A DNA stretch of 33,118 nt from Bacilli bacterium (GCA_017519965.1 JAFWRK010000080.1:1-33118), one strand, 5' to 3'; shown: positions 15,052 through 23,827, numbered from the stretch's first letter. Program-made: numbers and translations. The notes: generated by a model not told the origin, from the letters alone.

Positions 15052-15636
15052 TTATTTAATACATTTAACTTTAAAAGATGATAAATATTTATAATTTGAT
15101 TCAATAATATCCATTGAATCATCAAATTCATCTATAAAAAATCCTTGTATTTCACCCATTTTTAATGCTTCAAACATATCTTCCATTGAATAATACAAAA
15201 TACATTCAACATCTATATTATCTTTTAAAACATTACAAGCATTATCGTAGTTATTTACCATAACTCCTACTTTTTTCCCAGAAAGTTTAGACATCTCATT
15301 ATAAGTAGTGTTTTTCTTAGAGTATAAAGTATATTCTTTATATTCATATTTATTATAAATAATACCTTCAAATAAATCATATTTATTATCTATATTATAA
15401 ATATAAAATACCGAAATAATATTGATCATAAATGTCAAAAATATACCAATATTATAAATAATTGTTTTCTTATTAAAATAAGTAAATAAAGATATTAATA
15501 ATAATATAAATTGACCTATAATGACACCAATTAATAGATCAGAATAATAGACTTTATAAATAAAAAAGTCTAGAACAATTGAAAGAATCATAAAAAGAAT
15601 AATATCAATAGATGCTAAAATAAACTTCTTATTCAT
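15052..15636 (-). CDS. LCP-type N-terminal fragment: membrane helices plus SBP-like domain
   Basis: A 194-residue protein with three to four TM helices (residues about 5-95) and one extracytoplasmic alpha/beta domain. LSGKKVGVMV, then DMFEALKMGEIQGFFIDE, then YKYLSSFKVKCIK is the pattern of the substrate-binding-protein-like domain that precedes the catalytic LytR-CpsA-Psr domain in several low-GC LCP proteins; this assignment comes from memory of the family. Here the frame stops exactly where the LCP domain should begin, and no LCP sequence follows. It is therefore either a truncated LCP gene or a stand-alone regulator or sensor. AGGGGATTTT precedes the ATG, so it appears to be translated. 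Confidence 0.6.
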   Translation of the reverse strand: MNKKFILASIDIILFMILSIVLDFFIYKVYYSDLLIGVIIGQFILLLISLFTYFNKKTIIYNIGIFLTFMINIISVFYIYNIDNKYDLFEGIIYNKYEYKEYTLYSKKNTTYNEMSKLSGKKVGVMVNNYDNACNVLKDNIDVECILYYSMEDMFEALKMGEIQGFFIDEFDDSMDIIESNYKYLSSFKVKCIK

Positions 15637-15699
15637 AAAATCCCCTTCTTAATGCCCAATATATTATTACAAAACCCTTATTTAAGCAAATTTTTCCAT

Positions 15700-15737
15700 A
15701 AAAAAAACATTACAATATTATTTGTTTTCTTGTAATG
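15700..15737 (-). terminator. Terminator of the 140-residue gene
   Basis: CATTACAA (15708-15715) pairs with TTGTAATG (15730-15737) over a 14-base loop; a T8 run follows on the minus strand. It contains the gene's last codons. Confidence 0.8.
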
Positions 15738-16140
15738 CTTTTAATAAATCGATTTTAAACATATCTTGAGCTTTTTTCTCTTTAGATATCATAATACCTT
15801 TATATGTTGTTAATTCTGATTTATGTCCCTCTAATAAAATATCAGAAGGTGTAATTGTACTTAACATAACTGTTTGTTCATTAACATACACAGTATATAT
15901 TAATTTAACATCACCATGAACTAACGCAAATGATTTATCACCAGGTAACTTTAATTCATATGTCATAGTACCAGCTTTTTTATTTTGACTAGTTAATTCA
16001 CCTAGAAATTTACCATTTCTTAAAGATGGATAATATTCAAAATTAAGCTTTTTATATGCTAACATATTATATTTCTTTAAAGCTCTTTCTAGTTTCTTAA
16101 ATTCATTCTCGTTAATATAATCTAAAACATATCCTTTCAT
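15718..16140 (-). CDS. Hypothetical cytoplasmic protein
   Basis: A 140-residue soluble protein I do not recognise. Alternating hydrophobic strands (TMTYELKLPG, KLIYTVYVNEQTVML) suggest a small beta-sheet domain with helices at both ends (EFKKLERALKKYN at the start, KKAQDMFKIDLLKALQ at the end). No signal peptide. It has one of the clearest promoters in the window and its own terminator, so it is probably expressed as a single gene. Ribosome site AGGGGG lies eight bases before the ATG. Confidence 0.75.
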   Translation of the reverse strand: MKGYVLDYINENEFKKLERALKKYNMLAYKKLNFEYYPSLRNGKFLGELTSQNKKAGTMTYELKLPGDKSFALVHGDVKLIYTVYVNEQTVMLSTITPSDILLEGHKSELTTYKGIMISKEKKAQDMFKIDLLKALQENK

Positions 16141-16173
16141 AATTATACCCCCTAATTTCTTTTCTCGCTTAAA

Positions 16174-16202
16174 ATTGTAGCAGAAAAGCCAAACCCCGTC
16201 AA
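16174..16202 (-). promoter_or_regulatory. Promoter of the 140-residue gene
   Basis: Minus-strand TTGACG (16197-16202), 17-bp spacer, TACAAT (16174-16179): near-consensus sigma-A promoter. The spacer is unusually GC-rich for this genome (GGGTTTGGC). Confidence 0.85.
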
Positions 16203-16295
16203 ATTTTGCTCCTGTTTTTACGTATTAATATGGTTATTGGAGCTATATTATAGCAATAAAAGTCCCTATTTTCAAGGAAAAATAGCATTTTTTCA

Positions 16296-16320
16296 TAAAA
16301 AAAGCACTAAAAAGTGCTAA
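16296..16320 (-). terminator. Terminator of the pfkB-smr operon
   Basis: AGCACT-AAAA-AGTGCT (16303-16318) with a T7 run on the minus strand; the TAG stop of the Smr gene lies in one arm. A second weak dyad (CTATTTT/AAAATAG) occurs at about 16266-16285. Confidence 0.85.
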
Positions 16321-16586
16321 ATTTTGAGTTCAACTATCGTTTGACCATCATTTAAGCCATCAATATAGTACTTTTCTACCATTTTATGGCCTTTTAAATA
16401 CTCATGAGTAGCTTTTTTTAATGCTCCAGTACCTTTGCCATGAATTATTATAATATTCTTGTTTTTTAGCTTATAATTATCATTTATAAATGATTTTATT
16501 ATAGCTATACACGTTAAAGTTGTTTCTCCATGAATATCTAGCTTAGGATACCTAGCTGTGAATGGATCATTGATAATTCTGTTCAT
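16317..16586 (-). CDS. Stand-alone Smr-domain protein
   Basis: An 89-residue Smr (small MutS-related) domain protein. Smr domains act as nucleases on DNA or RNA; in MutS2 and related ribosome-rescue proteins they cleave mRNA. Signature motifs LDIHG (16-20) and HGKGTG (49-54) are intact, and the domain fills nearly the whole protein. Its ATG lies inside the last seven codons of the upstream kinase gene (20-base overlap), so it depends on coupling to it. Single-domain Smr proteins of this size are common in Bacillota, but pairing with a sugar kinase is unusual. Confidence 0.88.
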   Translation of the reverse strand: MNRIINDPFTARYPKLDIHGETTLTCIAIIKSFINDNYKLKNKNIIIIHGKGTGALKKATHEYLKGHKMVEKYYIDGLNDGQTIVELKI

Positions 16587-17475
16587 ATAAGTTCTTCATC
16601 TCTTCTAATGTAGGAACGGCATCATATCCCCCTACTTTTGTAGCTGCTAAACCAGCTGCAATACAACCCATTTTTGTTGCTTTTTCTACATCTCCACCAG
16701 AACCAATAACATAACAGAAAGCTGCTCTAAAAATATCTTTACAGCCATATGTATCAACTGTTTTAACTTTTAAAGACGGAGTAACTTTAATTTGATTATT
16801 TATACAATATAAAGCTCCTCTTTCACCTAATGTTATAACAAATTCTGTATATAAGTGTTTCTTCTTTAAAGATTGATAACATCTTACTAAAGAAGAAGGA
16901 TCTTGAACATCTATTTTTACTTTAGAAACATATTCAGCAAACGGAATAGAACAAACTACATAATTAGCTTTCTTTATATCTTCTATTACAGCAGCTGAAA
17001 TCATCGAACCATCAAGAATTCTTATAGAATGTGGATATCTTTCAAATAAATTCTTTGTTTGTGTAGCATCATATCCATCAGAATAAATAAAATCTGGTTG
17101 GAAATCGAAATCTAACTTTTTTAAAGAAACAAATTTATCAGAAAGATTATATACTGTATGTCTTCCACTATTATTATTTGATACTATCAAAGATAATGGT
17201 GTGTCATTATCATAAGAAGGCTCAATATATCTAGTATCAATTCTTAAAGATTCAAGAATTTTTCTTACTCTCGTACCATTATTATCGTTACCAAGAACCG
17301 TAGCCATAGCAACTGCAACACCCCACTTAGATAATGCAGTACCTACAATACCAGTTCCACCACCAATATTGCCACCTTTATCAAAATATTCATTAACTGT
17401 ACCTTCATCAGGTAATTTATCAACGACTAAATTAATTTCAAAAGTAGCTCGACCAATTGTAATAGCTTTTAACAT
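16567..17475 (-). CDS. PfkB-family carbohydrate/nucleoside kinase with altered anion-hole motif
   Basis: A 302-residue ribokinase/PfkB-family kinase that phosphorylates a sugar or nucleoside with ATP; substrate unknown. The N-terminal glycine-rich motif GGNIGGGTG (34-42) with WGVAVAMATVLGNDNNG and the C-terminal signature region DTYGCKDIFRAAF (241-253) are present. Catalytic base D247 is kept, but the usual G-A-G-D is G-C-K-D (C245, K246), placing lysine where the anion hole normally has glycine. The ATG at 17475 has AAAGGTGAT six bases before it; an upstream extension lacks a ribosome site. Followed by the overlapping Smr gene. Confidence 0.9.
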   Translation of the reverse strand: MLKAITIGRATFEINLVVDKLPDEGTVNEYFDKGGNIGGGTGIVGTALSKWGVAVAMATVLGNDNNGTRVRKILESLRIDTRYIEPSYDNDTPLSLIVSNNNSGRHTVYNLSDKFVSLKKLDFDFQPDFIYSDGYDATQTKNLFERYPHSIRILDGSMISAAVIEDIKKANYVVCSIPFAEYVSKVKIDVQDPSSLVRCYQSLKKKHLYTEFVITLGERGALYCINNQIKVTPSLKVKTVDTYGCKDIFRAAFCYVIGSGGDVEKATKMGCIAAGLAATKVGGYDAVPTLEEMKNLYEQNYQ

Positions 17476-17500
17476 AATATCACCTTTTATTCTCTTAATA

Positions 17501-17529
17501 ATTATATAATAAAAACCCAACTATATCAA
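17501..17529 (-). promoter_or_regulatory. Promoter of pfkB-smr
   Basis: Minus-strand TTGATA (17524-17529), 17-bp spacer, TATAAT (17501-17506). It lies partly in the T-tract side of the terminator of the upstream gene. Confidence 0.8.
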
Positions 17530-17531
17530 TT

Positions 17532-17558
17532 GAAAAAGATTTAGAATCCATCTAAATC
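17532..17558 (-). terminator. Terminator of the GT8 gene
   Basis: GATTTAGA-ATCCA-TCTAAATC (17538-17558) with a T5 run on the minus strand. Confidence 0.8.
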
Positions 17559-18297
17559 ATTTCATTGCTTTAATTAAATCCATGTATTTTTTATACGTAA
17601 GATAATACTCATCATTAAATGGTATTTTATCCATAAATGGTTTTAAGGATCTAATATAATGAATTATTACAGCATCTTTAGGTTCATTTTTAATATATTT
17701 ATATACTCCTCTTTTAGTACAGTTCTTATATAACAATTCCGAATCTAAATATAAAGTTCTCATAAGATTATATTTTAAAGGTAAAGCAATAAAATTTTTA
17801 CCAAAATAATCATTTAAGAAATCTTGATCACCAGTATAATTATATTTAGTAGCATATAATTTTTCAATCATATCATTATATAAATCCATATTTGGTTCAA
17901 TAACCATAACCCCGCTATTAAACTCATCATCATGCCATGGCATATCTAATCCAGCAGCAATTGAATCCCAATCAAATAAATGATCTATATTTTTAAGTAT
18001 TAATAAATCTAAATCTAAGAAAACAATTTTATCATATTCAACTAAAGAAAAAATATTTAATTTATCAAAAGTATAATTCCATCTACCAATTCCCATATTA
18101 GTTTTAATAGCTCTAGTATTCTTAGTTTTTATACCAAATCTATGAAGTGTCTTGATTGATTCCTCACTTAATCTATCATTAACAACACATAATAATTCAT
18201 ATTTACTATTTAGTTCTCTTAAGTTTTCATTAAGAATTAAAGCTCCATCTAAATAATTATCTGTTGATAAAACACAAACGTAAGCATATTTTTTCAT
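17557..18297 (-). CDS. Family 8 glycosyltransferase (glycogenin-like)
   Basis: A 246-residue GT8-fold glycosyltransferase, transferring a sugar from a nucleotide sugar. The metal-binding DxD is D95-L96-D97 in IVFLDLDLLI. Further conserved elements are FNSGVMVI, the GDQDFLN motif, and HYIRSLKPF near the C-terminus, where the histidine helps bind metal. The compact size matches glycogenin and galactinol-synthase-like bacterial members. No membrane segment, so it is cytoplasmic or peripheral. Acceptor unknown; glycolipid or surface glycan is likely in bacteria. The ribosome site is weak (GTGGTTG). It stands alone between its terminator and a divergent gene. Confidence 0.9.
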   Translation of the reverse strand: MKKYAYVCVLSTDNYLDGALILNENLRELNSKYELLCVVNDRLSEESIKTLHRFGIKTKNTRAIKTNMGIGRWNYTFDKLNIFSLVEYDKIVFLDLDLLILKNIDHLFDWDSIAAGLDMPWHDDEFNSGVMVIEPNMDLYNDMIEKLYATKYNYTGDQDFLNDYFGKNFIALPLKYNLMRTLYLDSELLYKNCTKRGVYKYIKNEPKDAVIIHYIRSLKPFMDKIPFNDEYYLTYKKYMDLIKAMK

Positions 18298-18444
18298 ATT
18301 TCAACCACTTTTCTACTATAAATATAATATATCATAATTATCATATAAATCTATCATTTTTTAAACTATAAATAAAATTTCAATAAAAAACATTTATATA
18401 CCTATAAAAAGTAAAGGATGTATAATCTAATATAGGAGGATAAA

Positions 18445-19035
18445 ATGAAAACAACAAAAGAATTAATTAATAAAAGTATAGCCGCATCATTACTTATTAG
18501 TTTAGGTAATTATGCTTTATTAAAATTAGGAAATCCAATTGGACCAATAATCTTTGCATTAGGATTACTTGGTGTATGCTATATGGGTTTAAATTTATTT
18601 ACAGGTAAATGTGGTTTCTTATTTCAAGATAAGATAGAAATATCCGACTTATTAATAATATTACTAACAAATCTAATTGCTGGATATATATTTGGTTTAG
18701 CCTTCTCTATTACAGATGAAGAAGTAATGATTAATGCTATTAATAAAGTAGCTACATGGAATATATCAATTTCCTTCTTTATTAAAAGTATTCTTTGTGG
18801 AATTATAATGTATATCGCCGTATATATGTATAAAAAAGGAACTCCCCTTGGAATTATTTATGGAATTCCCCTATTCATTTTCTGCGGTTTCCAACACTGT
18901 ATAGCTAATATTATTACTATGGGAGTTGCTAGAACATTTGATGTATCAATAATTATATGTATTATCGGTAATTTTATTGGATCATTATTTGTATGGTATA
19001 TATCAAAAGATATCGAATTAAAAAAGACTAAATAA
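18445..19035 (+). CDS. Compact formate/nitrite transporter (FNT) family channel
   Basis: A 196-residue member of the FNT family (FocA, NirC, HSC), pentameric channels for small monovalent anions. Six hydrophobic helices are visible, with LFTGKCGF after helix 2 and GFQHCIANI (H151) matching the conserved GFEHxVANM element that holds the central histidine. It is shorter than the usual 250-280 residues, mainly through a short N-terminus and short loops. AGGAGG and TATAAT (18421-18426) precede the ATG. Oriented against the surrounding genes; ends in a terminator shared with the convergent kinase. Confidence 0.85.
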   Translation: MKTTKELINKSIAASLLISLGNYALLKLGNPIGPIIFALGLLGVCYMGLNLFTGKCGFLFQDKIEISDLLIILLTNLIAGYIFGLAFSITDEEVMINAINKVATWNISISFFIKSILCGIIMYIAVYMYKKGTPLGIIYGIPLFIFCGFQHCIANIITMGVARTFDVSIIICIIGNFIGSLFVWYISKDIELKKTK

Positions 19036-19047
19036 TTTAGTCTTTTT
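19021..19047. terminator. Bidirectional terminator between FNT and APH genes
   Basis: A perfect 12-bp stem (19021-19032 with 19036-19047) and TAA loop, with A and T tracts on both sides. The FNT stop codon is in the loop and the APH stop lies in the right arm. Confidence 0.9.
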
Positions 19048-19945
19048 TTATTACTATATTAACTGCTTCTAAAACATCATGTTTTAATTCTTCCAAATGA
19101 GGATATTCAAGTAATTGATTCATAAAATAAATAATGTCATAAATAGCTAATCTTTTATCTAAATTAGGTACATTAACTAATTCAGGATAATATTTAGAAA
19201 TATATTTCATAATACATTCATAATCTTCTTTATTAGTGAATAACTCACATTCTTCATTAGCAAATTTCCAAGGTTTTCTAACCATTCTATAAATTATATC
19301 TAATTCAAAATCTTTCGGTGCAAACATTGATCTTTCAAAGTCAATTAATTTAATAGAACCATTTTCATAAAAAATATTATCAAAATGTAAATCATTATGT
19401 ACTAATACAACTTCATCAGATATTAAATATTTATCAAACAGATTATAAGCTTCCATTATTTTATTATCTTCATCAGTATTAAAGATATTCATCTCTTTTA
19501 TTTTAGAATATATAGTATTAAATCTATTTTTATTATGTTCTACCCAGTTATAATTATTTCCTTTAACACTATGTATTCTTTTCATAGCATTACATAACTG
19601 TTTAATAATATTTTCTCTTTCTTTATCACTAAAGTTATGCCATAGGTAATATAAAGATACACCTTTAATTTTCTTTATAATTTCATAATAATAAGGAATA
19701 TCATCTTTTATATCATGAGCATAATATAAACGAGGTATTAAACTATTATCTTTATTATTTTTATAAAACTCTATTTCTTTTAAAAAGCTTTCTTCATTAT
19801 CTTCTTTATTACATATCTTAATAATAAAAGAATTATTAATTTCATAAATAGTATTAGTAAATCCACTTTTATTTCTTTCAATAACATAGTCATTACCAAA
19901 TAAATCTTTATGTTTATTAATAATTAAATTGATAACATCATTCAT
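19037..19945 (-). CDS. APH/choline-kinase-type phosphotransferase
   Basis: A 302-residue protein-kinase-like small-molecule kinase of the aminoglycoside phosphotransferase/choline kinase superfamily. The ATP-binding lysine is in FIIKIC (K43). The catalytic loop HNDLHFDN has D185 and N190, and the metal-binding D202 is in LIDFER. HNDLH plus DFE is typical of choline or ethanolamine kinases (LicA-like) and uncharacterised APH proteins, so the substrate could be choline, a sugar or an aminoglycoside; no resistance claim can be made. An extended -10 (TGATATAAT) and AAGGTGAT precede the start. Confidence 0.88.
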   Translation of the reverse strand: MNDVINLIINKHKDLFGNDYVIERNKSGFTNTIYEINNSFIIKICNKEDNEESFLKEIEFYKNNKDNSLIPRLYYAHDIKDDIPYYYEIIKKIKGVSLYYLWHNFSDKERENIIKQLCNAMKRIHSVKGNNYNWVEHNKNRFNTIYSKIKEMNIFNTDEDNKIMEAYNLFDKYLISDEVVLVHNDLHFDNIFYENGSIKLIDFERSMFAPKDFELDIIYRMVRKPWKFANEECELFTNKEDYECIMKYISKYYPELVNVPNLDKRLAIYDIIYFMNQLLEYPHLEELKHDVLEAVNIVIKKD

Positions 19946-19973
19946 AGTATCACCTTGAATATTATATCATAGA

Positions 19974-20000
19974 AAAAGACTAGATTATTCTAGTCTTTTA
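19974..20000 (-). terminator. Terminator of the surface protein operon
   Basis: AAAAGACTAG-ATTATT-CTAGTCTTTT perfect 10-bp stem at the 3' end of the DUF4353 gene, T-rich on the minus strand. Confidence 0.88.
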
Positions 20001-21576
20001 ATATAACAAATTTAGCAAGAAGTAATACAGCTATTAATAATCCAAATTCAACAATTAAAGATATTATTAAAAATTTTCTTGTTTTATTAGTACTACTATT
20101 ACTATTTCTATTATTCATAGAATTTTGAACTACACCGTAAGATACTTCTTCTCCCCCACTATAGCTATTTACTTTAGTATATAAACCATTTTCTTCTTCA
20201 CCATCTATAGTTCCACCTGTATAAACTTTAAACGATTCATAATCTAAATCAGCTGAACTATATAATAGGTTTCCAATACTTCTATCAGTTTTATATGCAG
20301 TAATAACTTTATCATCTTGATCTTTAATAACAATTAAAGTATCAGCTGCTATTTTACTACCAAATGTAACATAAACATTCTTATTCTTAGAATCAGCAGA
20401 TATAGGATCAGTCATATTACCAGTAGCTAAAACAGTACCACCATTTATATATGTTCCATTTTGTGAATCTAAACCAGCATCTCCACTAGTTGGATGAGCT
20501 ATAGCAATAATCGTACCATTATTAATTGTTAATGTACCATTAGAATCTATTGCATCACCTTCATCAGCATCTTCTGCTACTTTAGCTATCAAAGAATTAA
20601 CATCAATTAATAAATCATTTCTAGCATTACTTTCAACGCTACTAGATGTTGTTGTATTTAAGCAATCATCTTGAGCAATTATTTCATAATCACCATTACC
20701 ACCAGTAAATGATAAATTACCTTTAGTTTCTATTCCTTCTTTATTTTTACTAGTTACTTTTAAATAACCATCTCCATTAAAATATAAATCTATATCAGAT
20801 GAAATAGCTCCACTAGCTTTATAAAAATAATATGGATCACCATCACTTAAATCCTCATTATCAGCAATAACAGTAGCAAATAAAATATTTTTAATTTGTT
20901 CACTTGTATAAATACCATAGTAAGATGAATAATTCTTATAATTAGTTAAAGAACTACCAGAATACTTACTTTCATATGATGATAATTCATCACTACCAAG
21001 TAAGCTTACTTTTTTAAGCTTACCCCCTTCTAAGTAGTTTTTAGTACCAGTAACAGTATTAATAGATACTTTGCAATCAGTATAATTTTTATCTTTGTTA
21101 TATACATATACTGCAGGTGCTTTCTTAGAGTCAGTATCTAAATTTACACCATTTAATACTAAATTGATTTCTCCTTTAACACCATTAGTATTAACACCAA
21201 TCATAGCTCCTTTAATTTTACCAGTTAATTCAATATCACCAGTTGTATTAATATTAATTACTTGTATTTCTAATGTTTTAATTTTTGTATCATTTGAATT
21301 AGCTTCAATAAAATCATCTAAATCTGGTGTTTTAACAGCACCTACTCCATCAAATAGAAAATCAGTAATATAGATTTTAGGCAAATTATCTGAATTATAA
21401 TCTTCTAAAAATTCATCTAAAGTTTTATATTCTTTAATACTACTATAACTCTTACCGTCTTCTGAGACTTCTAAAGTAGACAAATTTACATATGTTTTAA
21501 TTGTTTCTGCTTTAACATTAAATGAAAACATAAATAAACCTATAAGTAATAATCCTAAATATTTAATATATTTCAT
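19990..21576 (-). CDS. DUF4353 (Cthe_2159-type) carbohydrate-binding surface protein
   Basis: A 528-residue secreted, membrane-anchored protein. An N-terminal signal peptide (about 1-23, ending VKAE) precedes a beta-helix-like body with repeated G-x-L-x-(I/F) turns. The diagnostic region DEGDAIDSNGTLTINNGTI, DAGLDSQNGTYINGG and KNVYVTFGS matches DUF4353 proteins, whose founding member Cthe_2159 binds acidic plant polysaccharides. A C-terminal TM helix (about 502-525) anchors it; there is no LPXTG motif. The gene follows the 74-residue protein by 8 bases, using AGGTGAT that overlaps its stop, and lies downstream of a two-component system, which may control it. Confidence 0.88.
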   Translation of the reverse strand: MKYIKYLGLLLIGLFMFSFNVKAETIKTYVNLSTLEVSEDGKSYSSIKEYKTLDEFLEDYNSDNLPKIYITDFLFDGVGAVKTPDLDDFIEANSNDTKIKTLEIQVININTTGDIELTGKIKGAMIGVNTNGVKGEINLVLNGVNLDTDSKKAPAVYVYNKDKNYTDCKVSINTVTGTKNYLEGGKLKKVSLLGSDELSSYESKYSGSSLTNYKNYSSYYGIYTSEQIKNILFATVIADNEDLSDGDPYYFYKASGAISSDIDLYFNGDGYLKVTSKNKEGIETKGNLSFTGGNGDYEIIAQDDCLNTTTSSSVESNARNDLLIDVNSLIAKVAEDADEGDAIDSNGTLTINNGTIIAIAHPTSGDAGLDSQNGTYINGGTVLATGNMTDPISADSKNKNVYVTFGSKIAADTLIVIKDQDDKVITAYKTDRSIGNLLYSSADLDYESFKVYTGGTIDGEEENGLYTKVNSYSGGEEVSYGVVQNSMNNRNSNSSTNKTRKFLIISLIVEFGLLIAVLLLAKFVILKD

Positions 21577-21584
21577 TTAATCAC

Positions 21585-21809
21585 CTATGCATTTCCATTT
21601 TGACCATTTGGTAATTCTGGAGGTTGTTCACCATTATTATTCATTCTACCTTGTCCATTACCTCTATTTTCAAATGGCATTTGTGTTCTATCATTAGTAT
21701 TTGTATTAGTATTTTTGTTTGTAACTGAGTCAAATACTAAGATAGATCCTGTAGCTATAATAGCTCCTAGTAATAAACCTACAATAAATATAATTATTTT
21801 TTCCTTCAT
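21585..21809 (-). CDS. Small anchored protein with Asn/Gln/Gly/Pro-rich tail
   Basis: A 74-residue protein: one N-terminal TM helix or uncleaved signal (about 5-27), a short Thr/Asn repeat (TNTNTND), then an extracellular low-complexity tail (GNGQGRMNNNGEQPPELPNG). Too short for an enzyme. It lies between the histidine kinase and the DUF4353 gene and is coupled to the latter. It may assist secretion or sensing, or form part of the same surface complex. Start with AAAGGAG seven bases upstream. Confidence 0.75.
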   Translation of the reverse strand: MKEKIIIFIVGLLLGAIIATGSILVFDSVTNKNTNTNTNDRTQMPFENRGNGQGRMNNNGEQPPELPNGQNGNA

Positions 21810-21893
21810 AAAAACACTCCTTTCAAATAATTAAATTTAGTAATAATCTTTCTTATTACATTTTCATAATAAATTATAAAGATTAAACAAATA

Positions 21894-23096
21894 TTAAATT
21901 TTAAAAATAATTTTAAAATCTGTTTTACCATCATTTGAACTAGCTGAAATAACACCATTATGTTTAGTTACAATACTTTTAGCAATAGCTAGTCCTAAAC
22001 CATATCTATTATCATTTCTTTTTCTAGATTTATCAGAACGATAGAATCTTTCAAATATTTTTTCTTCATCACCCTTATTAATAGGATCACCAGAATTTAT
22101 AATATCTATCATTATTTTATTTTTTATCTTATTAAGCTTAACATTAATACTTGTATTATCATAACTATGTTTAATAGCATTATCTAATATAATAGCAATA
22201 AGTCTTTCCATTTCATCTTTATTACAATTAAATATAATATTATTATCAATATCTGTATTAATTAGTATGCCCTTTTCGAATGCAATAGATTCAAAAGTTA
22301 AACATGTCTTTTCTACTATTTTAGATAAATTTTCATCTTTTTTATTTACTACTAAAGCATTATCTATCTTTGATAAATCTAATAAACTAGTAATTAATTT
22401 ATTCATTCTATCTGATTCATATTTAATATTTTCAACGTACTTACTATTTTTCTTGTCACCTTTTAATTCATCTGATGACGCCATTATTACAGCTAATGGC
22501 GTTTTTAATTCATGAGAAGCATCTGCAATAAAATCTTTTTGTTTATCAAAAGCTTCTTGAGCAGGTTTTATAATCCATTTTGTTAAATTAATTGAAACAA
22601 AATAAATAACAACTTCCATTATAAAGAAGATAATAATTGAATAAACTAAAGTAAGTCTTAATTTTGTATTAATACTTTCTGTATTTATTATTACAATTGA
22701 ATCATTTTTATAATTATAAGCATATTTATTAAAATATAAATTTCCAATTTTTAATCCTTGCTTTTGGTTTAGAATAATCGAAACAATATCTTCAATATTA
22801 TCTAAATCTGGATTACTACTATGATTAATTATTTTATCAATATTAGAATCTTTAAGTATTATAGTATATATTTCATAATCCATTATCTTCATATTATCTA
22901 GATCATCATTTCTAGGTTCAAATTCTTTAGGTTCAGGTCTTCCATTATTCTTTTCATCTATAAAAGTAAGATTTCTTCTTACACCAAATAATTCATCGTT
23001 ATAAGTTAAAACATTATAAGCAACAAAACTAGAACCAATAAAAATTGATAATATAAGAAATATTGTTAAAAATACTTTTTTATTTAGTTCCTTCAT
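21894..23096 (-). CDS. Sensor histidine kinase (EnvZ/PhoR type)
   Basis: A 400-residue membrane histidine kinase. TM1 about 8-29 and TM2 about 148-169 enclose a 120-residue extracellular sensor domain without a recognised fold. The H-box FIADASHELKTPLAV holds phospho-acceptor H195; N-box LDNAIKH (N306); G1 region NSGDPI; F-box KIFERFYR; G2 GLGLAIAK. The ATG at 23096 is used, with GGAG seven bases upstream; a TTG at 23120 lies deeper in the regulator gene. It overlaps the regulator gene by 17 bases, so the two are coupled. Confidence 0.95.
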   Translation of the reverse strand: MKELNKKVFLTIFLILSIFIGSSFVAYNVLTYNDELFGVRRNLTFIDEKNNGRPEPKEFEPRNDDLDNMKIMDYEIYTIILKDSNIDKIINHSSNPDLDNIEDIVSIILNQKQGLKIGNLYFNKYAYNYKNDSIVIINTESINTKLRLTLVYSIIIFFIMEVVIYFVSINLTKWIIKPAQEAFDKQKDFIADASHELKTPLAVIMASSDELKGDKKNSKYVENIKYESDRMNKLITSLLDLSKIDNALVVNKKDENLSKIVEKTCLTFESIAFEKGILINTDIDNNIIFNCNKDEMERLIAIILDNAIKHSYDNTSINVKLNKIKNKIMIDIINSGDPINKGDEEKIFERFYRSDKSRKRNDNRYGLGLAIAKSIVTKHNGVISASSNDGKTDFKIIFKI

Positions 23097-23769
23097 CGTT
23101 ATACTCCATCTTATATCCAATATTTCTTAATGACTTAATTGAAACATTAGAATTTATATTTTTTAGTTTTTTTCTAATAAAAGATAGATAAGCTTCTAAA
23201 TTGTTAGATATTGAATCATTATCCATTCCCCAAACTTTATCGTATATCATTTCTTTCGATAAAACTTGACTAGGATTATTCATAAAATATTCTAATAATT
23301 GAAATTCTTTATTAATAATACTTATTTTTTCATTATTATTCTTATTAATTATTTCTGATGCTTTTAAATCTAAAGTAAGATCTCCAAATTCAATTGTATT
23401 ATTAACTACAGTATCAATTCGTAATTGCGCATTAACTCTTGCTACTAATTCATCAATATGAAAAGGTTTAGCTATATAATCGTTTGCTCCTTCACTAAAT
23501 CCTAATAGTTTATCTTCTAATTCTCCTTTAGCAGTAAGCATAATTACTTTAGCTTTTATATTGTTTTCTCTAATCTGTTTTAATATATCTATTCCATTTA
23601 CATTAGGAAGCATTATATCTAATAGAATTAAGTCATATACATCCATTAAAGCGTTATATAAGCCATCTTCTCCATCATTAGATACATCTACAATATATTT
23701 TTCCTTTTTTAGTCTAGTAGCTACTAAATCAGCTAATGATTCCTCATCTTCAACAATTAAAATACGCAT
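23080..23769 (-). CDS. OmpR/PhoB-family response regulator
   Basis: A 229-residue response regulator. The receiver domain (about 1-115) has the acidic pair E7/D8, phospho-acceptor D51 (LILLDIMLPNVNG), T79 and K101 (YIAKPFHIDEL). The DNA-binding winged helix (about 130-225) has the family signatures EFQLLEYFMNNPSQVLSKEMI and IKSLRNIGYKME. GAGGTGAT precedes the ATG. It is the first gene of the unit RR-HK-74aa-DUF4353 and likely activates or represses it. Confidence 0.96.
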   Translation of the reverse strand: MRILIVEDEESLADLVATRLKKEKYIVDVSNDGEDGLYNALMDVYDLILLDIMLPNVNGIDILKQIRENNIKAKVIMLTAKGELEDKLLGFSEGANDYIAKPFHIDELVARVNAQLRIDTVVNNTIEFGDLTLDLKASEIINKNNNEKISIINKEFQLLEYFMNNPSQVLSKEMIYDKVWGMDNDSISNNLEAYLSFIRKKLKNINSNVSIKSLRNIGYKMEYNDEGTK

Positions 23770-23827
23770 AACATCACCTCGAATATATTTAAAGACAATA
23801 AAATTAAATGAACCTTAAATATAGAAT

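Noticed and set aside
19037..19945. Aminoglycoside resistance gene
   Set aside because: Motifs only place it in the broad APH/choline kinase superfamily; no resistance-specific features can be seen.
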